A model generated the notes under the pieces. That model did no database searches and was not told where the DNA came from. It saw only the letters and a program-made list of their open reading frames with translations. A program made the translations under genes and the position numbers. From positions 68,762,886 through 68,826,885 of the forward strand of contig OY755039.1 of the NCBI GenBank assembly GCA_963576565.1: DNA of 64,000 nucleotides, written 5' to 3'. Source of the DNA: Aspidapion aeneum (lineage: Eukaryota; Arthropoda; Insecta; Coleoptera; Brentidae). Shown in pieces: positions 22,680 through 34,100 of the stretch (the stretch's first letter is position 1; each line of letters starts with the position of its first letter).

Positions 22680-23153
22680 TACTTAAACTACTTGGTGTGC
22701 AGTCAGGTGTGACCGCCCGCCCCCTTTTTTAATCTTAAGACGCCTGGTTTTATTTATGTTTGGAATATCTGTGCTTGGTTGACTGAAAACTTCTTTATTC
22801 TGCACTATAAACGCAGCTTCAATAAACTTTCGTTTTCGCCAATGCAACTCCTTATGTTTTACTTTAGCTTCTGACCACTGAATCCTGTGATCATTTGACC
22901 ATGCATGATCCGTTAAACCGGATTTTTCAATACAATTGGGTACTTTTTAGATGTTCATTTACTCTAACCTGAAGAGGGCGTTTTGTTTCACCTACATATG
23001 ATTTACTACACTCACACGGGATTTAGTAAAAACATTCCTTATTATTTGAGGGATTTTCTGGTTTTGTTTTAGTTACAAAACCCGCTGAAAATATTGTTTA
23101 TATTTTATAGTGTTTGGCTATTCGTCTTATGTTTTATGAAATCCCTTGAACAT
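22680..23153 (-). pseudogene. Penelope-like element, GIY-YIG endonuclease region
   Basis: Minus-strand reading shows a continuous family pattern broken by stops and one frameshift: a NIRRIAKHYKI segment (about 23,110-23,150), then IPCECSKSYVGETKRPLQVR followed by VNEH (22,950-23,020), then after a frameshift SGLTDHAWSNDHRIQW, a HKELHWRKRKFIEAAFI helix and FSQPSTDIP (22,755-22,930). The cysteine pair before YVGETKR, the Arg in the next helix, and the H-x-I-x-W and KRKFIEAA segments are the usual layout of the GIY-YIG endonuclease that Penelope-like reverse transcriptases carry at their C-terminus for target nicking. The reverse transcriptase itself is missing. The fragment lies wholly inside the TTAA-flanked element. 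Confidence 0.8.
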
Positions 23154-23582
23154 ATGGAATGTTAATAACACCCAACGGTTTATTATTTTGGGAATTTGCT
23201 ACAAAAAATGTTACGCGGCTGGTACACCCGGGTATCACATGCCCGACGCAAGTTTACCTCCTAGCACCAGAGGTAGATTGATACTAAACCCGCTTTTTTT
23301 AGTGGTCCGTCATTAGATCAAGTATTGCTTGAGAACAGGTGGAGGGGCAAGCTTGAAGCGCTGCGAATTCATAAGTTCTGTTGGTTTATCTCAATCCCGG
23401 GTATGTCATACCCAGGTGTACCAACCCCGGGTTAAAAAGTAAATGAATTGTGTTTTTTTGTACATTATAAATTAAAGCTAGCCTGAAATATACATGGATC
23501 CAAGATGGAACTGATTCATTCCTAGCCCAACCGTAATTTTTTGGTTTGGTAAAATATTTTACCAAAAAATGTCATTTTATTA

Positions 23583-23978
23583 CCTTCCTAGCCCGCGCAG
23601 CAATGGCTAGAGAAGGTATTAGTTTCGACGAAAAAATTTTTTCTGGGATAACGCCGAAAATGTATTATTTGGATGTATTTTGATCTATCCTAGCAATATC
23701 GTCGTGATGTCTGTCTGTGTGTGTCCGTAACACGATAGCTCCTAAACCGATCAACCGATTTTAATGAAATTTTCAGGTAAAATACAGCTCGACACTATAA
23801 CGAGCTGAGTAGATTTTGGTTAAAATTTATCAATGCTAATGACAGTTTTTTGACAGTTAAAAAATTTGAAAATTGATAACTTCGTAGGGGCTTTTGTTTC
23901 TGAGATATTTACAAAAAACTGTTTTCAAGGTTTATATAGGATGGAGTTTACTTGGAGTGTGCAAATGGGCTAGGAAGG
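23583..23978. mobile_element. 396-bp MITE (CCTTCCTAGCCC family), copy 2
   Basis: Perfect 12-bp inverted ends CCTTCCTAGCCC and GGGCTAGGAAGG, with TA on both sides (23,581-23,582 and 23,979-23,980). Just outside, ATGGATCCAAGATGGA at about 23,493 mirrors TCCATCATGGATCCAT at 23,986-24,001, so there may be a larger, older inverted unit around it. Inside is a TGTCTGTCTGTGTGTG stretch. Non-coding; shares its body with 12,170-12,697. Confidence 0.75.
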
Positions 23979-24005
23979 TATCAGATCCATCATGGATCCA
24001 TTTAT

Positions 24006-24596
24006 TTATCTAAACTTCGGCCACTATCTTGAACGGCTAATGTCAAATTGTAACTTTCTACAAATACAAAAGATGGGTTACTCTTGAAAAAATTTAAAAT
24101 TTCTTTTTGTAAAAATGAAATTTGGTCAATAAGGTCTCTTTCTCTAAAACTTTTTCTTTTTGCAATAGGTTTAATGAACTAGTTAGTAACTTTAATCGGG
24201 GGCGTTAAAAATTAATATTGCACAAAAATTTTAAAAAATATTAAAGAAAAACTAATTTTCCGAAATATAGTTTACTATTTTAAATTCAGTTTGAGGTCTC
24301 ACTTAAAGTAAATCCATCAAAATTAATTTCATTTCTCCTAAAACAGGAAATTCATTTTTTTTTCTTAACTTTGGCAGCCACCATCTAAGATGCTGAAGCC
24401 GAAAAATCGGGGATCTTCGAATTAAAATTTAGCTTTGGGTGTTAGGTACCACCATGGCAAAAAAAATTTAACCTTTTTGCAGCTTTTTCTTAAAATACCT
24501 TGCAAATTTACTCAACTATTAGAGAATATTGAAATTTTACAGGATTTTTTAAAGGATTTTTCTGTTCTGCGAATTCTTCTCTTCTTCTCTCGAATA
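24006..24596. other. AT-rich DNA, no gene recognised
   Basis: No coding signal; faint similarity to 13,890-13,990 at its start. Confidence 0.4.
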
Positions 24597-24790
24597 CAGT
24601 GGCGTATATAAGGGGCGGGGCGGGTGCGGGGGGCCCGGCCCCACCAATGTCAAGATTTTTTTAGATATTTTAGACATATTTCATGAATACAAACATAAAA
24701 TAGCGTAAAATGCGGCCTCATGGGGTCTCGCCCCCCCCAAAACTGTTTCGGGTCCACCCCGAAACTTTTTTCTACTACCACTAGTCGGCC
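24597..24790. mobile_element. hAT-like element terminus (one end only)
   Basis: CAGTGGCGTATATAAGGGGCGGGG starts at 24,597, followed by G/C-rich direct runs (GGGGGGCCCGGCCCC) and CCCCCCCC. CAGTGGCG-type starts are characteristic of one group of hAT elements. I find no matching far end or 8-bp duplication, so it may be truncated. Confidence 0.4.
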
Positions 24791-26834
24791 TTATTGTATT
24801 TTGTTTGTCAGTCTGACAATTTATTATGCAGCTTGGATAATTTCAAAATGCTCGAAAATTTTTCAAAAGTCTCAATGTTGTACTAGGAGGCTAAAACTTT
24901 TCATCTAAGTATTACTTTTAGTGCTTAACAACTTTTTTTGTATTTTTTTTCTATCTATTCTTTTGCAAAATATGTGTTTTGTGTTTTACCCTGTATGATG
25001 CGCAAGTCAACTTTGATCTGATGGGTATTAAATAAGTTTTACGATAAGCGAAACCAATCTACAGAAGGAACTTTTCGGTTAACGTATTTAATATTAAAGA
25101 AAATTCCCATTTGTTAAGCAAATTTTTGCACACACTGTATGTCAAAATGTTTTATTTTGATTTTCTATAGTGCTTATTTAATTTTAGGCGTTCTAGAGTA
25201 ATAATAATAAATTTATTTGCAATTATAAAAAAAAGATAGATACAAATGCAAAAAGAATTTTTCCATAAATAATTTTTAAAAGTAAAAACTTTGGCGTTAA
25301 TGGCAGTTCTTTTATTAGGTTATACAACTTCTTAAAACTTTTTAAGTAGTTATTTTTACTTCGTAAACGTTGGTATTACTGATGCTAAAATCGCAAATAG
25401 GTCGAATGATTTTGCTAATTGTTAAAACCAAAGGAAATAAATTATAAAATTTTACCTAGTTTGCTTTCCCGGCTACTAGCCGTACACAGTGCTCCTCAAG
25501 GGTGAGTTTGGTCTCCTCAAAACCACCTTCATCGAAATCCCACCTGATCGGAAACTCAAAATATTTGGATTTTTAAATTTAAAAAAAAATATTATTTCTC
25601 GTGTTGATTTCTAAGAGACCTTTCGCTAATATGGTACTGTTTCGTTTTCCAATTATTATTATTAATATATTATTAATCTCTAAAAATAAAATAAACTCTA
25701 GAAAAAGGGTAAATCCATAGAAGATTGTCAAATCATGGGGGCGAGGGCATCGGATTTTCAAAATATTTTTACTATAGCTAGGTTAGGCCTTAACTAAGTA
25801 AAAAAAGCTAAAAAAATTTTACTAACCCCTTTCGTGGAATTTTGAGAGGGGGTCGAATTTTCGATGAATCGGATTTTTACCCCTTATTTTAAAAACTCAT
25901 ATCTTTTTCCCTTAATATGATATTAAGTTTAAATAAATTTTGAATATTATACCCTTTTGAGTTAAATATAAATTTATTAATTCTTCTTGTGAAAAGGGCC
26001 CTAATTATTTTATTTCTAAAACTCTGTTTTTATGAAATTCTCACATTTTAAAAAATTATATTCTTTGAATGAATCTTATTTGACTAATATTTTATGTCAG
26101 CCGAGTGTAGGCATTACCTATTATTCGAGAATAAATTTTTTTAAAAGTAAGTGAAACATGTAAGAAAACTATTTTTTGCTTGCTGATTTAAAAAAAAATA
26201 GCTATTATTGCTTTTTCAAGGTCAAATTGCTTGGATCTACCCTCATAAATTTTAACTTAGCAATCCCTTAATTTATCTACGTATCTTAGGCTGTTTGAAT
26301 CATAGAAAAAAATCGAGGTATTCCATTGTAACATCATAAAAATACGAAATGTTGCCAATGCTGCATCGAATTTACAAAAAAGTAAATAAATGGGACTAAT
26401 ACAGTTGATTTGAATATTAGGGGAAAACAAAAGGAGTTTTCGAAGATAGGGGTAAAAATCCGCTTTATCGAAAATTGTTTTTTATTTTTCTAGGATTTAT
26501 TGAATTTTTAGAAACAGATTATAGGTTTTAATAAATATGTATATTTTATATGTATACAAAAACGAGATATTTTTTGCTTAATTTAAAAACAAAAAAGTAA
26601 GTCATTAAGGTGAAATTTCAATGAAGGTGGTTTTGAGTAGACCAAACGTTCCCTGAAGATAACCCATAAACAGTTTTTTAGTAAATTTTTGAAAAACTCA
26701 TTTACCCTTGAGGACCACCGTGCATATTGACGTGCTCTAGCAAAAACAAACAGTTGCAAATTTAAAACAATTAGTTTCGACCCGTCCTCATTGCATCTTA
26801 TTCAACACTTATTGTGACTTCTGCTTTTCAACAA
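24791..26834. other. AT-rich DNA, no gene recognised
   Basis: Long AT-rich stretch with only short chance frames. No repeats with clear ends seen. Confidence 0.4.
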
Positions 26835-26836
26835 TA

Positions 26837-27021
26837 CAGTCGAACCTCTATAACTCGAACTCAAAGGGACAACCAAAACAGTTCGAGTTATGGAGAGTTC
26901 GAGTTATAGAAATTCGAATTAAAGAGGTTATAATACATATAAAAAGTGCAGGGACCACTTAAAAGGTTCGAGTTATAGAGAGGTTCGAGTTATAGAGGTT
27001 CGAGTTAGAGAGGTTCGACTG
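26837..27021. mobile_element. 185-bp pogo/Tigger-type MITE
   Basis: Ends CAGTCGAACCTCTATAACTC and (complement) CAGTCGAACCTCTCTAACTC are inverted repeats over more than 20 bp. The flanks are TA (26,835-26,836 and 27,022-27,023). TTCGAGTTATAGAG units recur internally. A CAGT start and TA target are typical of pogo/Tigger MITEs. Confidence 0.85.
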
Positions 27022-27290
27022 TATTTAATTTTTCTAGTGATCTAGACTTAAAAAGACACTCAGTATTTCAAAACAAAAAACTGTTTATCAAATGTAGTTT
27101 TTGAGATTTTTTAAATATTTTGATTTACATTAAAAAAAACAATTTTAGTATAAAACAAAGACCTAAAACTAAAAAAAATAATAAACCATAAGGTTAGTTT
27201 TAGCGTTCTAAGTATAAATTATGTAACGAGGAGAATTTAGTGGCATAAAGGCAAGGGATAAATAAGAAAAATAAGATAATAAAAAGATTT

Positions 27291-27362
27291 TACCTCAGGC
27301 TGGATTTAAACCAGCGACCTTTCGCTTTTCAGGAAACGCTCTTCCAACTGAGCTACCGAGGT
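27291..27362 (-). tRNA. tRNA-like sequence, probable pseudogene (Phe-like loop)
   Basis: 72 nt on the minus strand. Acceptor stem ACCTCGG/CTGAGGT pairs at all 7 positions (one G-U). TA follows at 8-9, the D stem GCTC/GAGC is intact with GG in its loop, and the T stem GCTGG/CCAGC is perfect, but the T loop reads TTTAAAT instead of the usual TTC start. The anticodon arm is defective: it is one base short for a canonical arm. Aligned to CU-GAA-AA (Phe) its stem has two mismatches; aligned the other way U33 is lost. A decayed tRNA or the head of a tRNA-derived SINE are the alternatives. Confidence 0.6.
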
Positions 27363-27971
27363 ACTGATTCAAAATCCGCCTAAAACGGTCTTTTTTGAAA
27401 AAAGACATATGTTTTTTTTTAGTAAGAAGTCAGAATCTACTATCCTATACTAGAAGCTAACCAAAATTTTTTCTTTAACCCATTGTCTTTGGTGTTCTGT
27501 GTTGCAGTCCCGTTGCAACCCCCAGCAGTAATCTGCCATCATGTGATTATTCCATTATTTGTTCTTGTTAAAACCCTTGACGTTGACTACACAAAAATAA
27601 AATATCAATCATCAACATGATTAAATAGCTTAATACCGTTTCCATTTCCATTGGACCAATGCATTACTGATTCTTCACAAGTTGAAATTCAAGGAAAAAC
27701 ACAAGGGAAACAAAATCTTTTTATGCCCGCTTAGCCACGAGAAATTGTTGTTCTGCAAATAGTTTTAGGGATAAATAGGATTTTTTACTATAAAAATATG
27801 TACCTACAGAAACAACTAGTTCCGGAGAACATACCCCTACTGGCATTGAATTATAGGTACAGTTTTAACTATGTGGTTTTCATTTTCTAGTTTCTCCAAC
27901 GTCGACTACAAGGATATGAATCATTCTTGTTTGTAACACGTCCTGACAAACTGCAGTAACAGTGATCCATG
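27363..27971. other. AT-rich DNA, no gene recognised
   Basis: No features seen between the tRNA-like sequence and the hammerhead-like motif. Confidence 0.4.
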
Positions 27972-28013
27972 CCAGTCCACGACCGGTTTTACCCTTCTTG
28001 GGCCATCATCAGG
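27972..28013 (-). ncRNA. hammerhead-like / Penelope-type motif
   Basis: Minus strand: CCTGATGA box, a small hairpin GGCCC-AAGA-AGGGT, AAAAC where GAAAC is expected, then a hairpin CCGGTC-GTG-GACTGG. This is the layout of a compact hammerhead (CUGAUGA, stem II, GAAA, stem III) but the essential G of GAAA is A and the U-H cleavage pair after stem III reads CA. Probably a dead relic of a Penelope-like terminal repeat. Confidence 0.35.
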
Positions 28014-28650
28014 TTAATGTGGGCGATAGTTCCGTGTATAGCAGTATAGCATAAGCTGTGTGAAACCAACAGAAACAAGGAGTTGTGTCTTCTTACATAA
28101 CTATTTTTATTTCTGTTATGGAGGGTCTTTTTTTCATGTTCTTTAACAAAATATTGTTTTTTTTTAATATAAAATAGTTTCATTTGCTTTAAAAAAGAAA
28201 AAGTGTAAGGGTAAAAAGAGGAAAAGTAACATTTTTGTTTTAAAATGTGAGGAAAAAAAGGTTGTTTTTAAAAAAAATTAGCATGCAATTCATATTTAAA
28301 CCCAATAAAAATACGTAAAAATAAACTTAATAAGCTAAGCTTGTGCGTGGCTAAGCGGGTAAAAATGTACGTTTTAAAAATGCTTTTTAGCTCTCCTCTA
28401 AAATTCGGCATTTTTCACCTTTTTGTGCAAGTGTAACGATATGAAAACACCCCTATGTAATTTAAATCAATTTTTGCAAGGACAACTGATTACATATACC
28501 TACGATATTTAGGACAACAAATTTATCATAAAATTGGTTTCGCAAGACCTATACAATGCGACGTATTGCGAACATAGGGACGGAGGTGTCGAATTCACAA
28601 GGCAGAAATAAAAGAAAAACGATAACAAAATAAGTACCTACCTAGGTAAA
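28014..28650. other. AT-rich DNA, no gene recognised
   Basis: Nothing supportable apart from short A/T runs. Confidence 0.4.
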
Positions 28651-28770
28651 TTATGAGTGCGTTGGAGTAGAAAACCCGTCGAGCGAGCGGGGCGTAGTGA
28701 CGTCACGGACAGAACGCCCTGGTTTTCGTGGTTCAACTCGAACGGAAAAGGCAGTCACGGGTCACTTCTA
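28651..28770. repeat. GC-rich repeat, copy 1 (inverted to 47,016-47,160)
   Basis: GAGTGCGTTGGAGTAG at 28,651 matches the complement of 47,145-47,160 at 15 of 16, followed by AACCCG, a CGGGGC/GCCCCG block, ACGCCCT and CAACTCGAACGG-type blocks in loosely conserved order. CpG-rich against an AT-rich background. Function and family unknown. Confidence 0.45.
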
Positions 28771-29278
28771 ACCCAAAATTTTCGGCAGAAAATTTTTGTT
28801 TACTTTTGCAATTTAAAACTGTTTGTAAATAAAAAACCCTAGATTAAAATCGCATTTAAGTTTAAACTTGAGTGTAGCAATGCTACAATTTGTTGAAGAA
28901 TAAAAAGACACTTTGATCACGCGGTTAATTTATAGGGTATTTTTCGCACATTTGGACTCTTCCAAGTTTTTCTTTTTTTATGGCGGTTTTATGCTGGGAT
29001 TTTACAGATAAAAATAAAATAATTTTCAGTTTATTTCTTTATTATCTTTTATTTTTACCCTATATCTTGTAAGTAGTTCAAGATATCGATGTGCGGTTTT
29101 CGGCATTAATTTTTTACAAAATTCTGGCTCATAACATATGTTAGTTTTTTTCTAGCTTCTCTGGAAATGGGCGTTTCCTATCAAAACTGTCCAATTTGGA
29201 TCACTCTGTACCTAAATGAAAAAAAGCGGTAAAAGTTTGAAAAATGAGTTTAAATAAAATGGGCTTTTTATGGAAGAA
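28771..29278. other. AT-rich DNA, no gene recognised
   Basis: No coding or repeat structure recognised. Confidence 0.4.
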
Positions 29279-29280
29279 TA

Positions 29281-29363
29281 CAGTGATAATTTGCTCTGGT
29301 GCAAATTACCGATAATTTGTTTTGCAAATTACCGATAATTTGCTCTAGTGCAAATTATCGCTG
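29281..29363. mobile_element. 83-bp MITE made of three hairpin units
   Basis: CAGTGATAATTTGC at the left and GCAAATTATCGCTG at the right are inverted, with TA flanks (29,279-29,280 and 29,364-29,365). The whole body is three successive GATAATTTGC...GCAAATTA(C/T)C palindromes. CAGT ends and TA target point to a pogo/Tigger or mariner-type MITE, extremely small. Confidence 0.75.
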
Positions 29364-29868
29364 TAATTCGTTCCCTTTTTGTCCAAATCTGCCAGTCACA
29401 TTGATTTTATTGGTCAATATTTTTTTGAAGGAAATAGTCTTGTTATGGGCAAAGTTGAGACAATTTATTTATTTTATTTTATTTTAATTCATGATTTTTT
29501 TGTTAGCCAAAGCTTCTCACTTTAGGTATAATTTTCCTGTGCGCTCTTTTAGTGTGTGTGGTTTTTTATGTGTGTGCTCTTTTCCTGTGTGGATATTTTC
29601 TGTGCGCTTTTTTCCAACGCGATTTTTTTCCTGTACCCTTATTTATAGTCGCCGCTTTGCCATTACCCACCAGAATTTGGTTAGAGAGCCGCTGGCCGAT
29701 GGTTAAAGCCTCACTGGGCAATCATAACATATTTCTACAGCAAACTGAACTGCGTCCATGTATTTTATTTGACAAAAAAACAGTAAGAAAACAGTCGTAA
29801 AAAATGTAAACAAAAGTTTAAAAGTATAAAAAAGTAGGGTTATGTAATACGCCCGCTTTTCTACATCC

Positions 29869-31166
29869 TGTAACAGGGGCCTGTGTGTGACAGTGGTACT
29901 GTCACCTCAAGTGGCCAAGGCTTAAATGTTGTAAGCTATCAACTTAGGCTACAACTTATATAAATTATAAAAAGATTAAATGTTACTATATGTTATTAAA
30001 TTTACACGATCTTGAAAGGGAATTTGGCGGTTCTTGGAGGAAAAGTATGCTATAAACGTTTTTCTCAAATGTATAACTAATAGGATAATCATACATACCT
30101 TTTCAATTTTCTTCTTGCAGCTTCACACATTCACTTCTAATATTTATTATTTAAATATCAAATTTTTACTACCATTGAACTTTTATATTCAAATATTCAC
30201 ACTTCTTAAACTTTTAGTTTTTATAAACCTTTTATATATTTGTTGTAAATATATATATTTATCAACTTTTTAAACGTTGATTGAATGGGTGAAACATTCA
30301 ATCAACTGTTTAATTTACTTAATATTACTGTTTAGGTTTGGGATATGTTATTAATTAAAAATGCCGATTTTAGGGCAACGAATGGTTTGTATTTTGTTGT
30401 TAAAAAACCATAAAACAGTTAAACACATTATTTCAAAGCACTGGAAACAGTAATAAGTAATGACTTTAAAATCAATAAACTCTAAAAGAAAAGACCAAAA
30501 TAATTATGAATATTAAAGTTAACAGTTTTATACAATGTTAAAATAATTGATAAATTTCCCCAGTTGAAATAAAACCCCCCCTTAAGAAGTGTGAATGAAA
30601 GTGTACCAGGCAAAGGCAAACTAAAGAGTAAACTCCCTGACGACTTTCGAAAGTTTCAGTACTCCGCTCTCTAGACACTCTTAACTTGCCGCTAGCTGAT
30701 TGGTCTAAATCTAAGCTTTATTTAACGGTTTACCCCCACAGACATTCTTGGTTGCCGTGGTCTGAAACTTAAGCTCTCTCGCATTGGCGAGAAAGACAAA
30801 GAGACAAAATACCACCGCAATTCAAAGATGTGTGGACTGAGAAAATCGATAAAGTTAGAATCATACAGTGTGTTTCTTAAAAGTCGAAAATAGTTTAGCT
30901 AATTTGTTTCCAGTTACAAAATATGAACTATTTTGATGTTAGTGGCTCAAAGGACATATTAGCCGAATACAACTTTTATTAAAATACAGCGAACCTGAAA
31001 ACATGCCTAAAAACAAGTCGCCGAGTTGCCATAAATTTTACTTAATCTTAACCTAGTCTTGCATATAATCAATGCTTGTTGATGTCAAAACAATATTTAA
31101 TTAAAAATCTTTAAAAACTTATAAATGGCAAAAATACCATTTATATTCAAATCCCGTTTTGTTACA
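29869..31166 (-). repeat. 3-prime LTR (1298 bp)
   Basis: Starts TGTAACA and ends TGTTACA as read on the plus strand (7-bp perfect inverted tips). Compared with the right LTR I see changes at about 30,018 (T/C), 30,128 (A/T), 30,220 (T/G) and in the A/C run near 30,575-30,590. Contains a 12-bp perfect hairpin at 30,276-30,306 and, on the minus strand, a CCAATCAG sequence near 30,700. Confidence 0.9.
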
Positions 31167-31180
31167 TTACTCCCCCCTGA
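31167..31180 (-). promoter_or_regulatory. polypurine tract of the LTR element
   Basis: Minus strand reads TCAGGGGGGAGTAA immediately before the 3-prime LTR. A G/A run in this place primes plus-strand DNA synthesis in LTR retroelements. Its presence here, and the primer site at the other end, sets the orientation. Confidence 0.75.
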
Positions 31181-34100
31181 TTAAGTATAAACAATTTTTT
31201 TTAAACGCAAGTCGAAATAAAATGGTTTATAACAACAAGCATTAAGTAGTGCAGACAACACAAATCTAAACTAAAACTATAACGCTCTTCGTTTCCATTT
31301 TTCTTCTCTGGATATCTGATGGTCAACAAACATTCTGGCTGGAAAAAACTTGAAGTTCCATTCTGGAACAAAACAGCAACACTGGATCAGGTACAACATC
31401 TTAGATCAGCTAGTCAGCAACAAACATGGTGAACGATCAGTAGATTCCAAACAGTACTGAAAGAATCAGAATATCAGTGCAGCTTAATAACAACGATAAC
31501 TTAAACTAAATGAGGGCAAAATAAAATTGACATATAAACCGAAAAATATATAGAAATATATAATATATATATAACACATTGTTTGAAAACTACTACATTA
31601 AGGTATATATTATATACACGCTTATGCAGAAATTTGTGGAGACAAAAAAAAAAGTGATTTAAGTTAACGTAAATAAATTAAGGGAGTCTCCAAACCAAAC
31701 CGTTTCCTCCATAGTGTTAAACAAACACTAGGTACGCAGCAAGAGCTGAGTTTCCACATTGGCCATCTTTGAAATGAAGGATGAACAGCAGACTCTGTAT
31801 TGAATTTGGAAAGAAGCATCCAATTGCAGGTTTGCACAGCGACGGTAAGAAGACGTCGATTGTAGTGATGATGGCTGCTTGGCAGATCTAATGACTTTAA
31901 TGGTGGAATGGCTGCTTGGTTGATTAAACTGTTTGTGGAGGAAATTTGTTGGGTGGTTGACAGCACTTTGCAATAGCTGACCTAAAAACAAAATAATTTT
32001 AATACAGGAAAACAATGTTTTTAATAACAATAAACCAACCTTATGTAAAACAAAATTAATTGTTTAAAAAAAATATATTATTTAAATTAAAAAAAGTTGA
32101 AAATTTTTGATTTTATGATTATATCTCATAAATAAGTTTTAGGTGAACTAAAACTAGTTAGACGGCAAAGAACCTACAAAAGGTTGTCTAACCCAAAAAA
32201 CGTGTTTGCATAAAAAAACAAATTTTAAAACAAAGATACAAGAAAGAAAGAAGATAAGAAATTACAAACACTAACTGAAATATTAAAATTAATTACTTTA
32301 AGACTTTAAAATATATTTATACCGAATTAAAAAAAAAAATAGGTTTATTTGACAATAATTTATAAATTCAAATACCTTAACACAAAATTAATTTACAATA
32401 ACGAGAAAAAAAAAACTTTTAGTTGACAATATTTAACAAAAAATTTAAAAAAATTTAAGCTGGTTTATTGTTTTCAGTGTAATTAAAAAAAACAACCCTA
32501 CCAGGTTAACACAATAAACTTTAAATCAAACATGGAATACTCTATCGAAGCAAAAACAAATCATATAAAAATAACTCATGTGATCGAAAGAACAACTGAA
32601 AATAAATACAAGTTAGCAAAAACGAACACAAAATGATACAAAAACTGAAATACAAGTTTTTATCATAGTTAAGATTTTAATGATTCAAAAAAAATTTAAA
32701 TTTTATAAAAAAAATCAAATAGAACAGATAGAATAATCTCAAATGAAACAAATCCACATAGAATTTTTTTTTAAGTAGAACAAATCAAAATATAATGATT
32801 CAATATAGAACCAATCAATAAAAAAAAATTCATGAACAAATGAAAATAGAACAAATTCAGCCAGATGAATATACACATTTTCAAAATCACTTAGAATAAA
32901 GCTCCTCCTAGAATTTTTCACATTTTTTCCGAATTTTCTTTAAAATTTCTTTCCTGAAACATTATCTTTTTTTAATGTAAACTTTCTTTTCCATAGATCT
33001 TGCTAAATAATTTTTCTTTAAACATGAAAAATATTCTTCCTTTCAAATTGATTTTTGGTGTGATTTTAGTATGTTTGAAAATGATAAGTTGGGTTTCCAT
33101 TTTCTAATTAATTTCCATTTCATTTTATTTTACTTTCCAATAAATTGTAAGCTGGTTTTACACAATTTTCAAAAACTAAGAACAGCAGCAAAACAAAGCA
33201 GTTTAATATTGATGTCATTGTTTGAAAATTAGACATCTTTGCTTTAAAATACTTGACTTAATGTAAGCAAATGTTTTAAAATTTGATCAATTTAGGTTTT
33301 TATCGAATTTCATACACACATAGGTGGCGATAGATGATTTTAAAGTGCATGAATCAAAACAAACAAAATAAAATAATTTTAGTTGATAATAAAATTTTAA
33401 TTAAAATTATGTCTTATTATATTCCAATTGAAGCGAATGACAAAAAAAAATTAAACAAAAATGACAGTTGATGGTTGCTTCAATCGACTCTTTTTGGTGT
33501 TATGAAAAGAAACAAAACTCTCTTGGGTGACAAACTCATTTCTTATTTTTCCAAAACTACTAAATAAGAACTATTTAGAGTCCAAGCAGGCAAGGGCTTA
33601 CTTCGAAAATATGAAAAAAATAATTAAAAAAAATACTTTAAAATATTTTAGGTAGAACATACTTTTTTTCCAATTTAATAAGTTGACAAAAAAAAACAAA
33701 AGGTATCTTAAACGATAAGGTTCTTTAGATAACGCAAGACTTAAAATGAGCAAATATTTAAAAAATATAATAATAAAAATAATAATAAATGAAATAATGC
33801 TTGCTAATATATGAAAAATAAACACTGATCTTAGAAAGACTAAGTTTTACGCTAAGTTTTCCTTAAACGATCAACTAGTGATTTAATGATTTGATTATTT
33901 ACGCAAAAAGTATACATAAATTACTTTTTGTTTATCATTAATAGAGGAAATTATGTATAGGCTTTAGTTAATAACAAAATTACTTAAAGATGATAATAGA
34001 AATAAAAATAATACAAAAATAATAATTTAGGTGTTCTTGATTAGTGCTATGCCTGTGCACTAGCATATCATTTTAATAATGACGTTATAGAGAATATTTT

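Larger units (their letters stand above)
22204..23431. mobile_element. piggyBac-like TTAA element carrying a Penelope fragment
   Basis: Flanked by TTAA at 22,200-22,203 and 23,432-23,435. Inverted ends CCCGGTGTTGGTACACC and (complement) CCCGGGGTTGGTACACC match at 16 of 17. GGTACACCCGG motifs recur inside both ends (near 22,237 and 23,220), as subterminal repeats do in piggyBac elements. The uninterrupted repeat at 49,560-49,580 gives the empty site with a single TTAA, which verifies both boundaries. No piggyBac transposase remains; the interior holds a minus-strand Penelope-like GIY-YIG fragment. 1228 bp, non-autonomous. Confidence 0.85.

Noticed and set aside
22204..23431. Intact piggyBac transposase gene
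   Set aside because: No frame with the DDD core or cysteine-rich domain; the only protein trace is Penelope GIY-YIG on the minus strand.
31664..32030. Two 100-codon frames as a remnant env or gag of the LTR element
   Set aside because: They overlap in different phases, are Ser/Gln/Leu-rich without any retroviral or gypsy motif, and differ in no way from chance frames.
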